64,000 bases of DNA. It comes from Novosphingobium sp. BW1. Lineage in GTDB: Bacteria > Pseudomonadota > Alphaproteobacteria > Sphingomonadales > Sphingomonadaceae. A program made the position numbers and the translations under genes. Under the pieces are notes generated by a model. It did no database searches and had not been told where the DNA came from. It worked only from the letters and a program-made list of their open reading frames with translations. The stretch is from the NCBI RefSeq assembly GCF_008107685.1, contig NZ_VIRF01000078.1, positions 388,270 to 452,269 on the forward strand, in the 5' to 3' direction. Shown here in pieces: positions 1 through 8,942 of the stretch. Every line of letters begins with the position of its first letter. Within the stretch, counting starts at the first letter, position 1.

Positions 1-1138
1 TCGCGCGCATGAAGATGAAGGTGAGGAGCACCGCCATGGGCGACGCCAGCGCCACGATCAGCGAGGCGCGCACATCGCCCAGGAACAGAAGGAGCAGGAC
101 AACGACCAGGACAGTCGCCTCCAGGAGCGCCTTTTCCACCGTGCCCACGGCCCGTTCGATGAGGTCCGAACGGTCGTAGAAGACCGCCACCTTCATGCCC
201 TCGGGCAAGCTCGGCTGAAGGTCTTCGAGGCGCGCCTTCACCCCATCGACGACCTGCGCCGCATCGGCCCCGCGAAGGCCGATGACGAGCCCTTCCACCG
301 CCTCGCCCGTGCCGTTCTTGCTGACCGCGCCGTAGCGGGTCAGGCTGCCGGTCCGCACATCGGCGACATCGCTCACGCGCACCACACGCTGCCCGTCGCT
401 GCGCACGACCACGGCGGCCAGATCGTCCAATGACTCCACCCGCGCGGTGGAGCGCACGATCAACGCCTCCTCGCCCGCATCGAGGCGGCCCGCGCCATCG
501 TTGCGGTTGGACGCTTCGACGGCTTCGGCAAGGTCCGAAATGGTGAGCCCCGCCGCGGCCAGCGCGCTCATATCGGGGGCGACCTCGAAGGTCTCGACCC
601 GGCCGCCCAGCGCGTTAACGTCGGCAACGCCGGGCACCGTGCGCAATGCAGGACGGATCACCCAGTCGAGCGTGCGGCGCTTCTCGGCGAGGCTCTGCGG
701 CCCCTCCAGCGTGAACATGTACATGTCCGAGAGCGGCGTGGAGATCGGCGCCATGCCGCCCGAGACGTTCTCGGGCAGGTCGCCCATGATCCCGTTCAGC
801 CGCTCGGCCACCTGCGTGCGCGCCCAGTAGATGTCCGCGCTATCGTCGAAATCGATGGTGATGTCGGCGATGGCGTACTTGGCGACCGAGCGCAGGTTAG
901 CCTGGCTAGGGATGCCCAGCATCTCCATCTCGATAGGCGTGATGACCCGGCTTTCCACCTCCTCGGGCGTCATACCCGGCGCTTTCAAGATGATCTTCAC
1001 CTGCGTGCTGGAGATGTCCGGGAAGGCATCGATGGGTAGACGCAGGAACGACCAGGTGCCGAGCCCGGCCAGCGCGAGCGCGAGCGCGAGCATGGCGAGG
1101 CGCCAGGCCAGCGCCCGTTCGACTAAGGTGCGCAACAT
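1..1138 (-). CDS. RND heavy-metal efflux pump inner-membrane subunit, CzcA/CusA-like (C-terminal part outside window)
   Basis: Inner-membrane proton-driven transporter of the heavy-metal efflux RND family, which would span the envelope with an adaptor and an outer-membrane channel. The ATG lies at 1138 and about 379 codons are visible; the rest (the family is about 1030 residues) runs off the left edge. The N-terminus reads as a first membrane helix followed by the conserved LPIDAFPDISSTQV stretch and the family signature MTPEEVESRVITPIE. The last visible residues enter the second membrane segment (TVLVVVLLLLFLGDVRA). It starts 4 bases after the stop of the adaptor gene, so the two form one operon. 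Metal specificity cannot be decided from this part, because the diagnostic fourth-helix residues are missing. Confidence 0.9.
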   Translation of the reverse strand, partial: MLRTLVERALAWRLAMLALALALAGLGTWSFLRLPIDAFPDISSTQVKIILKAPGMTPEEVESRVITPIEMEMLGIPSQANLRSVAKYAIADITIDFDDSADIYWARTQVAERLNGIMGDLPENVSGGMAPISTPLSDMYMFTLEGPQSLAEKRRTLDWVIRPALRTVPGVADVNALGGRVETFEVAPDMSALAAAGLTISDLAEAVEASNRNDGAGRLDAGEEALIVRSTARVESLDDLAAVVVRSDGQRVVRVSDVADVRTGSLTRYGAVSKNGTGEAVEGLVIGLRGADAAQVVDGVKARLEDLQPSLPEGMKVAVFYDRSDLIERAVGTVEKALLEATVLVVVLLLLFLGDVRASLIVALASPMAVLLTFIFMRA

Positions 1139-1142
1139 GGCC

Positions 1143-2261
1143 TTACTGCTCCGCCAAAAGGGACTTGAGTTCGGCCACGCCATGCGTCGCCACCTGTTCT
1201 CCGGCCTTCAGGCCCTCGGCGACGACGGCACGCCCGCCGGCTTCGGCGACCAGTTGCACATCGCGGCGCACGAAGCGGCCCTTCTGCGCTACGAAAACGA
1301 CGTCCGCCTCGCCGATCCGGGTGACTGCGGTCGCGGGGACGGAGACCCCCTCTCCTGCGCCGCCGGGATCGCGGATGACCGCCATTACCCCGCGCCCGGG
1401 CACGAGGCCTGCCGTGTCGTGCAGCCGCGCCTTGGCAAGGATCGAGCGTGTCTGCGGATCGAGCGACGCGCCAACCGAAACGATGCGCCCCGCGATCGGC
1501 GTAGCTTCCCTGCCACGCACAGTCACTTCGACGTCCATGCCGGGACGCACCTTGCCCGCCAGCCGCTCCGGCAACTGCAGATCGAGGGTCAACGCCGCCG
1601 TGTTCTCGATGACGAAGGGGGCTTCGTCACTGCCGACACCGCCGCCGGTTTCCACGCCGACATGGGCAACACGCCCGGCAATCGGCGCGCGCAGGGTGAC
1701 AGTGCCATCCGCCCCTGCCCCGGCCAGCGCGAGGAGGCGCTGGTTTTCCGATACGGTCGCCTGTGACTGGCGCAGGCTCGCCCGCGCCTCGTCTGCGCGA
1801 GCTCCGGCCACGACGCCTTCCTTCGCGAGCGTTTCCAGCCGCTGCGCCCGCACCCGCTCGAGCGCGAGATCCGCGCGGGCCCGCTGCAAAGCTGCGCTGA
1901 ACTGCACCGCATCGGCCGCGCGCACCACCGCAAGCGCAGACCCGCGCGCGACATTCTCGCCTTCGAGCACGAAGAGCTGCGCGACCGTGCCGGTGAACGG
2001 CGTCGTCACAGCAACCTTTGCCTGGGGTGGCAGCGTCACCTGCGCCGGGACCGTCCCCAGCGGCACACCCTCGGCGCGCACAGCCACCTCGGTGCGGATC
2101 CCCAGCGCCTCGACCTGCTTGGCGCTCAGGGCACCCGCAGGGCCATCCTGCGCTTCCTCACTGCTTTGCTCGACCCGAACGTCCAGGCGCAAGGCGAAAT
2201 AGACACCGCCTGCAAGGGCAAGCGCGGCGGCGGCGAGGCCGGCAAGAGTGGTCCTGTTCAT
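1143..2261 (-). CDS. Efflux RND periplasmic adaptor (membrane fusion protein, CzcB/CusB family)
   Basis: 372-residue periplasmic adaptor that would bridge the RND pump downstream to an outer-membrane channel. An N-terminal hydrophobic anchor or signal (LAGLAAAALALAGGVYFAL) is followed by a split barrel-sandwich (lipoyl-like) domain around residues 65-200 with the typical G-V-A-R-G-S-A-L turn. An alpha-helical hairpin rich in Arg, Ala and Leu (about 105-165) and beta-barrel/membrane-proximal domains to the C-terminus complete the fold. No His-rich metal-binding tail is present, unlike some CzcB and CusB proteins. It is the first gene of the leftward operon and is divergent from the two-component genes at 2377, which probably control it. 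Confidence 0.88.
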   Translation of the reverse strand: MNRTTLAGLAAAALALAGGVYFALRLDVRVEQSSEEAQDGPAGALSAKQVEALGIRTEVAVRAEGVPLGTVPAQVTLPPQAKVAVTTPFTGTVAQLFVLEGENVARGSALAVVRAADAVQFSAALQRARADLALERVRAQRLETLAKEGVVAGARADEARASLRQSQATVSENQRLLALAGAGADGTVTLRAPIAGRVAHVGVETGGGVGSDEAPFVIENTAALTLDLQLPERLAGKVRPGMDVEVTVRGREATPIAGRIVSVGASLDPQTRSILAKARLHDTAGLVPGRGVMAVIRDPGGAGEGVSVPATAVTRIGEADVVFVAQKGRFVRRDVQLVAEAGGRAVVAEGLKAGEQVATHGVAELKSLLAEQ

Positions 2262-2285
2262 GGTGGCCTGAAATGCGCCTTCAAC

Positions 2286-2323
2286 CTGACAGGACCCTGT
2301 CAGTTTTGCAGCGTATTGACAGG
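2286..2323. promoter_or_regulatory. TGACAG inverted/direct repeats between efflux and two-component operons
   Basis: CTGACAG at 2286-2292 and CTGTCAG at 2297-2303 form a perfect inverted repeat with a 4-base spacer. A third TTGACAGG lies at 2316-2323, so the two same-strand TGACAG cores start 30 bases apart, about three helical turns. The cluster sits in the 115-base gap between the divergent adaptor and response-regulator genes. A binding site for the adjacent OmpR-type regulator is the natural reading, but this is inference. TTGACAG could also contain a -35 element. Confidence 0.45.
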
Positions 2324-2376
2324 TTCACGAGGACAGGCCGATGAGGCCATAGCCCAGCCAAGGGAGAACAGCGGCC

Positions 2377-3033
2377 ATGCGCGCACTTCTGGTGGAAGAC
2401 GATGACCAACTGAGCGAGCGCCTGTCCGGGCGCCTGCGCTCGGCAGGCTTTGCCGTGGACGTCGCGCGCTCGCGCAGCGAGGGCGAGGACTGGCCGGACA
2501 TGGACAAGATCGCGGTCATCATCCTCGACCTCGGCCTTCCCGACGGGTCGGGCATGGAGCTTCTTGACTACTGGCGCCGCCGCAAGGTTTCCTGCCCGAT
2601 CCTGATCCTGACCGCGCGCGGCAGCTGGCAGGACAAGGTCGCAGGGCTCAACGCGGGCGCGGACGACTTCGTAGTCAAGCCAGTGCGCTTCGAGGAACTG
2701 CTCGCCCGCCTCCACGCACTACTGCGACGCGAGAACGGCGCGCGCGAAAACTGGCTGGAGGACAACGGCATCCGTATCGATCCGGTCGCCCGCGTGGTGG
2801 AGTGCGACGGGGAACCGCTGACTCTCAGCAAACAGGAATTCCGGCTTCTCAGCCTGTTCGTGCGCCGCTCGGGGCAAATCCTCTCGCAGGCCAATATCGG
2901 CGAACACCTCTACGATCTGTCCAGTCATTACGACCTCAACTCGGTCGAAGTCCTGGTCTCACGCCTGCGCCGCAAGATCGGCAAGAGCCGCATTCACACC
3001 GTGCGCGGGCTTGGCTACAGGTTCGGTGCATGA
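2377..3033 (+). CDS. OmpR/PhoB-family response regulator
   Basis: 218-residue transcription factor. The receiver domain (residues 1-115) has the acidic pair in VEDDD, the phospho-acceptor Asp51 in ILDLGLPDG, Thr in ILTARG and Lys in DFVVKPV. A winged-helix DNA-binding domain (about 125-218) follows, with the conserved ending VRGLGYRF. Its stop overlaps the start of the sensor kinase by ATGA, so the pair is translationally coupled. It is divergent from the RND efflux operon, as in metal-responsive CusRS and CzcRS systems; metal response is inferred from that neighbourhood. The ATG follows AGAACAGCGGCC with only a weak ribosome site. Confidence 0.92.
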   Translation: MRALLVEDDDQLSERLSGRLRSAGFAVDVARSRSEGEDWPDMDKIAVIILDLGLPDGSGMELLDYWRRRKVSCPILILTARGSWQDKVAGLNAGADDFVVKPVRFEELLARLHALLRRENGARENWLEDNGIRIDPVARVVECDGEPLTLSKQEFRLLSLFVRRSGQILSQANIGEHLYDLSSHYDLNSVEVLVSRLRRKIGKSRIHTVRGLGYRFGA

Positions 3034-4451
3034 GCCATTCCACCGCCTGCACCACCCCGCACACCCCGAGGCGCGGGCGCTGGAACTGGCGCTCGCTGAG
3101 GGTTCGTCTGCTCCTCGCCTCGCTGGCCTGGATCGCGCTTGGCATCGCCGGGATCTGGTATTCGGCAACCCGCCTTTTCGCCAAGCACGTCGAGCAGAAC
3201 TACCACGACGAACTCCAGGTCCACATCCGGGAGCTGGGCCGCCTCGTGCGGATCGGACCGGACGGCACGATCCGGCTCGACCGTCCGCTGTCCGATCCGC
3301 GCTTCGCGGTGCCCGATGGTGGCTTCTACTGGCAGGTCAGCATCAATGGCTATCCGCCGCTGCGCTCGGCCTCGCTCACCCACGGCGAGCTCGACATCTC
3401 CATTGCGCATGACAGTTCGATCCATCACCACGTCGAGAGCGGCCCCACAGGTCCTACCATCACCTACGGATTCGTGCGCAAGGCTGAGGGGCTGGGCGAT
3501 GTCCATTACGTGATCGCCACCGATGAGCGCATCCTCGACAACATCATCGCCCGTTTCGACCACGAACTGCGGCTGTGGCTGGGGCTGCTGGCCGCGCTGC
3601 TGGGCACGACCGGCGTAATGTATGTCGCATTCGGCCTGCGTCCGCTCGACCGGCTGGGCGCGGCCAGCGCGCGGCTGCGCGAGGGCACGGCCGCGCGGCT
3701 GGAAGGGACCTACCCAACCGAGATCGCCCCGCTCGTCTCGGATCTCAACGTCTTCATCGAACACAGCCAGGGTGCGGTCGAGCGTGCGCGGCTGGAGGCG
3801 GGTAATCTCGCGCACTCGCTGCGTACCCCGCTTGCGGTGATGACCGACGAGGCCGAACGCCTCAGCCACGATCCGGCGACGCAGGCGGCAGGCGCAACGC
3901 TGCTGGAGCAGAGCCGGATCATGGTCCAGCAGATCGAGTATCAACTCGCCCGCGCCCGCGCGATGGCAAGCGCGCGGCGTCCCGGAACGGTAAGCCGCAT
4001 TGCCAAGGTCCTCCCCCCCCTCGTCAGCGCGATGCAGCGCCTCCATCGTGACACCGCTTTCTCTGTCGCCATGTCCGAGCAGACCAACCTCGCGCTCCCG
4101 GTTGACCCGGTGGACCTCTCCGAACTGCTCGCGATACTCCTCGACAACGCGGGAAAGTGGGCTGCACGCAAGGTCTTTGTCGCCGTTGAGCAGCGTGGCA
4201 CGGCGAGGGGAAGCCTGCTTGTAGTGCGCATTCTCGACGATGGTCCGGGGCTCACGCGTGAACAGATCGCACAGGCCTTCGAAATCGGTTCGCGCTTCGA
4301 TCCGGCCATGGCTGGCTCAGGGCTCGGCCTTGCCATCGCGCGCGACATTGCCGGGGCCTATGGCCTGAAACTTGCTCTTGCCGCGCGCGGCGACGCTCCG
4401 CGCGGCCTCGAAGCGCGCGTGGAAATTCCCGTGCCTGACGAAACCGACTGA
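3030..4451 (+). CDS. Sensor histidine kinase partner of the 2377 regulator
   Basis: 473-residue membrane sensor kinase. I start it at the ATG overlapping the regulator stop (ATGA), not at an earlier in-frame codon inside the regulator gene. The first membrane helix (about residues 25-48) is followed by a periplasmic sensor segment of about 140 residues. A second helix (WLGLLAALLGTTGVMYVAF), a HAMP-like linker, the H-box NLAHSLRTPL with the autophosphorylated His, an N-box (LLDNAGKW), a G1 box (DDGPGL) and a G2 box (GSGLGLAIA) follow. The architecture resembles PhoQ/CusS-type kinases. An eight-C run at 4013-4020 lies inside the coding sequence. The sensor loop has several His residues (HDSSIHHH), compatible with metal sensing but not proof of it. 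Confidence 0.9.
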   Translation: MSHSTACTTPHTPRRGRWNWRSLRVRLLLASLAWIALGIAGIWYSATRLFAKHVEQNYHDELQVHIRELGRLVRIGPDGTIRLDRPLSDPRFAVPDGGFYWQVSINGYPPLRSASLTHGELDISIAHDSSIHHHVESGPTGPTITYGFVRKAEGLGDVHYVIATDERILDNIIARFDHELRLWLGLLAALLGTTGVMYVAFGLRPLDRLGAASARLREGTAARLEGTYPTEIAPLVSDLNVFIEHSQGAVERARLEAGNLAHSLRTPLAVMTDEAERLSHDPATQAAGATLLEQSRIMVQQIEYQLARARAMASARRPGTVSRIAKVLPPLVSAMQRLHRDTAFSVAMSEQTNLALPVDPVDLSELLAILLDNAGKWAARKVFVAVEQRGTARGSLLVVRILDDGPGLTREQIAQAFEIGSRFDPAMAGSGLGLAIARDIAGAYGLKLALAARGDAPRGLEARVEIPVPDETD

Positions 4452-4804
4452 CGCAGGCCTGCCGGTCCGGGTGCGGGACGTAGTGCGTCTTGTCGCGCAT
4501 CGCCCCGCCCCATTGACCCTTCGCGCACGCGCAATAGAGGAGCCACCCTGCACTGCAGCGCTCCCTGTCGCGGCCCGCGCCCCACAGCCCTTATGGAACA
4601 GTAATCCTTGCCCACGCGCCTGAAATCGACCCGACGAATGCCCGAAACGGCATCCCCGCGAGGGTCTGCAGTCAACTACTTATTCGCACGCGCACAAGAC
4701 CGCACGGGCAAATTCTCGCCAGCTTCCCCGGCAAGCGGCCAAACCACAAAACCAGCGGCCGCCACCACGGGACTGCCATTAGATTCATGGTTTGGGGAGC
4801 TTTC
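4452..4804. other. Intergenic region, 353 bases, upstream of the first TonB-dependent receptor
   Basis: No convincing gene, RNA or strong hairpin terminator is seen. The region presumably holds the end of the two-component operon and the promoter of the receptor at 4805. The only clear signal is the ribosome site GGGGAGC just before the receptor ATG. Confidence 0.5.
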
Positions 4805-7213
4805 ATGTTGACGAAGATGCATTTTGCCAGGGCCTTGGCCTGCAGTGTTTCACTTATGGCCTTCAAGGCCGGGACCGCGCAGGCCGACGAGGCCGCGCCG
4901 GCACCAGCGCCTGCCCCCGCCCCGGCTCCGGCCGCCACGGGCCTCAACGACATTATCGTGACCGCTGAGCGCCGCGAGGTCAGCCTCCAGGACGCTCCGC
5001 TCTCGGTCTCGGCGATCAGCGCCGAGGACCTGAAGGCCGCCAACATCACCGACATTACCGGCCTCAACGGCTCGGTCCCGGGCCTGGTCGTCGCGCGTTC
5101 AGGCGGCGGTGAGCGCATCATCTCGATCCGCGGCATCGGCTCGGAGACGCCCGAGAACACCAACACCCAACCCGGCGTATCCTACCACATCGACGGCGTC
5201 TACATCTTCAACTCTATCGCCGCCTCGGCCGCCTTCATCGACGTTGCCCAGGTCGAAGTGCTGCGCGGGCCCCAGGGTACGCTGTTCGGCCAGGGCTCGA
5301 CCGGCGGTACGATCAACGTCGTCTCGGTCGAGCCGACGATGGACGCGGTCACCGGCTATGCCAACGGCGGCTTCGGCAACTACGCCTACAAGGAAGCGAG
5401 CGCAGCGCTCAACGTGCCGCTCACCGACACGCTGGCCGTGCGCGGTGCCTTCCAGATGACCAAGCACGATGGCTATGCCAAGGCCACCGAGGTCCCCGGC
5501 ACCGACAGCTACGACCTGGACGATCAGGACGAATACGGCTGGCGTCTTGGCGCAAAGTGGGCGCCCTCGGCCAACTTCTCGATCACCCTCAACGCCATCA
5601 ACTTCCACTCCGACACCAATGGCCCGGCACAGAAGAACATCCTCGACCCCGAAGACGATCCGCGCATCCTGACTCAGGACTACCCGGCCCGCTCGCTGGT
5701 CGAGACCGAGCTCTACACCGGCACGATCCGCTACGAGGCGCCGTTCGCCACGTTCAAGTCGATCACCGGCTACCAGAAGCTGCATTCGATCCAGGCCTGG
5801 GACGCCGATGGCCTCGATGCCGCCACCTTTTCGGCCGTGACCTACAACCCGGACAGCTGGACCTACTCCAACTACGACCACGTGCCCCTGTGGCAGTCGG
5901 ACACGGAAAGCTGGAGCCAGGAATTCAACATCACCTCAAATGGCTCGGGGCCGCTGAACTGGGTTGCGGGCGGCGTCTACCTGCATTCCGACAACGAGCA
6001 GTACATCAACGAGTACCGCGCGGCCGACGACAACATCATCCAGCCCGCCCTGCCCCTGACCACGCCCTGGGACGACCCGTTGGTGGGCAACCTGGCCTAT
6101 GCGGAACTTTCCTCGATCGAGCGTGACCTCTGGGCGGTCTACGCCCAGGCGACTTACGACCTGACCGAGAAGCTCGCGCTTACCGCAGGCGTTCGCTTCA
6201 ATCACGACAAGGCGCAAGGCATGTCGGACAGCGTATCGGGCGGCTCTTCCAGCCAGTCCTCGGGGGCCTATCTTCAGCCCGCTTACACAGGCTCCCGCAA
6301 GACCAAGGCCTGGACCGGCAAGGTCGCGCTCGACTACCAGATCACGCCCGAAAACATGGTCTACGCCAGCTGGACGCGCGGCTTCAAGCCGGGCGGCATC
6401 AACTCGGCCGCCTCGGCGGGCAGCGGCGGACTGGCGCTGGGCCTCATGAACTCGGTGCAGCCCACCTACACCAAGGAGACCGTCGACAGCTTCGAGATCG
6501 GCACCAAGAACCGCTTCGCGAACGACACGCTCCAGCTGAACGCATCAGGCTTCCTCTATCTCTACAAGAACATGCAGTTCCTCGAGGAAGACCCCGTACT
6601 CTATGGTGAAGGCATCTCCAACGCCCCCAAGGCCCGCGTCTACGGCATCGAGCTCGAAGCCCAGTGGGCGCCGACCGAACACTTTCGCGTCGATGCCTCG
6701 GGCTCGTGGCTGGAAGGCGAGTTCACCGAGGACTACCTCGCGCTCGATCCGGCGGCGGCGGCGGCGGCGCAAAACGCGGCGGGCTATGGAGACTGGCTGT
6801 TCTGGAACAACTATTACGCCGCCTCAGTCGTGCGCGATGGTGCGCGCGCCAACATCAACGGCAACCGCATTCCCAAGCTGCCGCGCTGGCAGGGCACGCT
6901 GGCTGCGACCTACACCAACAAGGTCGGCCCGGGTAACCTGACCGCCCGCGCCCAGGCGATCTACCGCGGCAAGTACCAGTACCGCGTGTTCAACGACGCC
7001 GACGTCGACCTCGCCTCGTCCTACACCCAGGTGAACACCATGGTGAAGTACGAACCCGAGGACACGAACTTCTCGATGATGTTCCGCGTCATCAACCTGT
7101 TCGACACGAACGGCGTGAACTCGCGCTTCTCCGATCCCTACGGCAGCGCGCAGGTGATGGAGACCTACATTCCCCCGCGCCAGTTCATCCTGTCCTTCGG
7201 CTACACCTTCTGA
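4805..7213 (+). CDS. TonB-dependent outer-membrane receptor
   Basis: 802-residue TonB-dependent receptor. The ATG at 4805 is preferred over an in-frame ATG at 4787 because GGGGAGC stands directly before it and the product then begins with a normal signal peptide (MLTKMHFARALACSVSL). A Pro-Ala linker (APAPAPAPAPAP) precedes the TonB-box-like IIVTAERRE. The plug domain contains VEVLRGPQGTLFGQG and the barrel ends in the aromatic FGYTF signature. Receptors of this class import bulky or scarce substrates; in sphingomonads many serve aromatic or plant compounds. It heads the catabolic island, followed by a terminator and an MFS permease, so substrate uptake for the island is inferred. Which substrate is unknown. 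Confidence 0.92.
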   Translation: MLTKMHFARALACSVSLMAFKAGTAQADEAAPAPAPAPAPAPAATGLNDIIVTAERREVSLQDAPLSVSAISAEDLKAANITDITGLNGSVPGLVVARSGGGERIISIRGIGSETPENTNTQPGVSYHIDGVYIFNSIAASAAFIDVAQVEVLRGPQGTLFGQGSTGGTINVVSVEPTMDAVTGYANGGFGNYAYKEASAALNVPLTDTLAVRGAFQMTKHDGYAKATEVPGTDSYDLDDQDEYGWRLGAKWAPSANFSITLNAINFHSDTNGPAQKNILDPEDDPRILTQDYPARSLVETELYTGTIRYEAPFATFKSITGYQKLHSIQAWDADGLDAATFSAVTYNPDSWTYSNYDHVPLWQSDTESWSQEFNITSNGSGPLNWVAGGVYLHSDNEQYINEYRAADDNIIQPALPLTTPWDDPLVGNLAYAELSSIERDLWAVYAQATYDLTEKLALTAGVRFNHDKAQGMSDSVSGGSSSQSSGAYLQPAYTGSRKTKAWTGKVALDYQITPENMVYASWTRGFKPGGINSAASAGSGGLALGLMNSVQPTYTKETVDSFEIGTKNRFANDTLQLNASGFLYLYKNMQFLEEDPVLYGEGISNAPKARVYGIELEAQWAPTEHFRVDASGSWLEGEFTEDYLALDPAAAAAAQNAAGYGDWLFWNNYYAASVVRDGARANINGNRIPKLPRWQGTLAATYTNKVGPGNLTARAQAIYRGKYQYRVFNDADVDLASSYTQVNTMVKYEPEDTNFSMMFRVINLFDTNGVNSRFSDPYGSAQVMETYIPPRQFILSFGYTF

Positions 7214-7241
7214 GCCAAACCGCCAGCAATGGCCGGTCTGC

Positions 7242-7280
7242 GGGCGCGGGGAGCAAGACTCCTCGTGCCCGTTCCCTTTT
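7242..7280 (+). terminator. Rho-independent terminator after the TonB receptor gene
   Basis: A 12-bp stem (7242-7253 with 7259-7270, two G-T wobbles) has a CAAGA loop and is followed by GTTCCCTTTT. It lies 28 bases after the receptor stop. The rest of the gap to 7512 shows no gene. Confidence 0.65.
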
Positions 7281-7511
7281 GTGCGCAAGTGCGACATAAG
7301 ACGCTGCAGCGCATCATGGGGCTGGAAAAGCGCCTTCGCGCGTCGTCGCACCGCCATGCCGCTGTCGCACACAAGGACACCAGAGCTGAAACCGCTGCCG
7401 GATCAAGTGTTGAGGCGCACACCATCAAGAGTGCAGCCCGCCAGTTCGGGAACATGCTGCCACACGAATCCCGGCCACGAAGCCGGGACGCAGCTGTAAG
7501 CAGGAGATACG

Positions 7512-8774
7512 ATGCCCCGCAACGCACAGGTCATGATTGCCGCCTCGCTGGCGTTCTTCTTCGTGACGGCCACGACCTTCACCTCGCTGGGCTATGTCCT
7601 CTACATCATGGTCGACCAGCTTGACTGGTCGGCCGCGGCTGCGGGTTTCAGCTTTGCCCTGCTCGGCCTCGCCTGCGGGCTCGCCAGCCCGCTGCCACCC
7701 TACCTGATGAAGACCATCGGAACGCGCCTGACGATGGTCCTGGGCGCACTCGTTCTGGCAGGCGGCTTCGGGATGGCCTCTGTCATCAACGACCTCAATT
7801 TCTTCTTCGTCGCGACCTCGCTGATGGGGGCTGGCTTCACGCTGCTGGCGCCATCGCCTGCGGTGTATCTCCTCGCCAACTGGTTTCCGCGAACCTCCAG
7901 CCGGATGATCGGGTTCTACTTCATGGTGGGCTCCTCGGGCGGTATCGCAGGGCCCCTCATCGTCAGCGCCATTGCCGGGGCCACCGGCGACTGGCGCCTG
8001 CACTGGATGGTCATGGCCGTAGCCGCCGCCGTCCTTGGCCTCATCTGCTTTGTCTGCATCCGCGACACCCAGGCCACCGCCACCACAACCGAAACGCAGG
8101 AAAACACCGAGGCCAGCGGCACAATTGCGGACAGTGGATACACCGTGCGTCAGGCCCTCTTCACCCGCACTTTCCTAATCCTCGCGGTAATTCTCACCGT
8201 CGTGCAGACGGTCGTCACCGCGACCCACTCGCTGCTTGTCGCGCACATTGCCAACCTGGGCCATGGCGCGGCACCGGGTGCCATCGCGATGAGCCTCCTT
8301 GCCTTTGCAGGCACCGGCACGAAGGGCGTGACCGGCGCCATCTGCGAGCGGGTCTCACCGCGCCTGATCCTGATCGGCGGCCTCGTCCTCCAAGCGCTCG
8401 CCATGGCGCTCCTGTCCTATGCGCCGGGTGTTGCGATCGCCATTGCCGCGGCCATCGTGTTCGGCGCGGGTTGGGGCATGGCCTGGCTCTCTGGCCACAT
8501 CCTGCTGCTGCGCTACTTCGGCGCACGGCTCGCAGGCACGATGACGGCAATGGTGACGACCGCCTCCACCCTCGCCGTCTTCGGCCCCATCGGCGCGGGC
8601 CGCGTCGCCGATATCACTGGCACCTATGCCCCCGCCATCGTGGTCTTCTCCGGGCTCCTGCTCGCCGCCGCGATCATCGCGCTGCTCTTCCTCAAGGCCC
8701 CACGCCCGCTGGGCACCGCGCAGAGTGAAGACACCCCGGACGCGCCCACACTCAAGCTGGAACCCGCCGAATAA
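7512..8774 (+). CDS. MFS transporter
   Basis: 420-residue major facilitator with about 12 membrane helices, no signal peptide, and AGGAG 5 bases before the ATG. The central loop (about residues 185-210) is polar and rich in Thr, Ala and Glu. The family resembles the oxalate/formate antiporter-like and monocarboxylate-like MFS permeases found beside aromatic catabolism genes. Placed between the TonB receptor and the Rieske oxygenase, it probably moves the island's substrate or an intermediate across the inner membrane. The direction and substrate are not visible in the sequence. A hairpin terminator follows at 8825. Confidence 0.85.
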   Translation: MPRNAQVMIAASLAFFFVTATTFTSLGYVLYIMVDQLDWSAAAAGFSFALLGLACGLASPLPPYLMKTIGTRLTMVLGALVLAGGFGMASVINDLNFFFVATSLMGAGFTLLAPSPAVYLLANWFPRTSSRMIGFYFMVGSSGGIAGPLIVSAIAGATGDWRLHWMVMAVAAAVLGLICFVCIRDTQATATTTETQENTEASGTIADSGYTVRQALFTRTFLILAVILTVVQTVVTATHSLLVAHIANLGHGAAPGAIAMSLLAFAGTGTKGVTGAICERVSPRLILIGGLVLQALAMALLSYAPGVAIAIAAAIVFGAGWGMAWLSGHILLLRYFGARLAGTMTAMVTTASTLAVFGPIGAGRVADITGTYAPAIVVFSGLLLAAAIIALLFLKAPRPLGTAQSEDTPDAPTLKLEPAE

Positions 8775-8824
8775 GGCCCGCCCTCGGCGCGTAGCGGCAT
8801 CCAGGATCACAGATGCCAAGAAAG

Positions 8825-8861
8825 AGGGCGCGCTGGGCAAAGCCTGCGCGCCCTAGCCTTT
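8825..8861 (+). terminator. Hairpin terminator after the MFS gene
   Basis: AGGGCGCGC (8825-8833) pairs with GCGCGCCCT (8846-8854). An inner GGC/GCC pairing closes around AAA, and AGCCTTT follows. It separates the MFS gene from the Rieske oxygenase gene. Confidence 0.55.
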
Positions 8862-8942
8862 CTAGTCTCCTTGGTATCGGCCCGGCGCCCTTGTGCGCCA
8901 GATGAGAGCCGCATCAAACCACAACGACGGGAACAGGCACGC

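Noticed and set aside
2802..4451. A 549-residue kinase starting inside the response-regulator gene
   Set aside because: The first 76 codons overlap the regulator's DNA-binding domain in another frame; the ATGA-coupled start at 3030 gives a normal sensor kinase.
4903..4937. Pro-Ala codon repeat as an independent repeat element
   Set aside because: It is the usual flexible linker before the TonB box of a receptor, in frame and coding.
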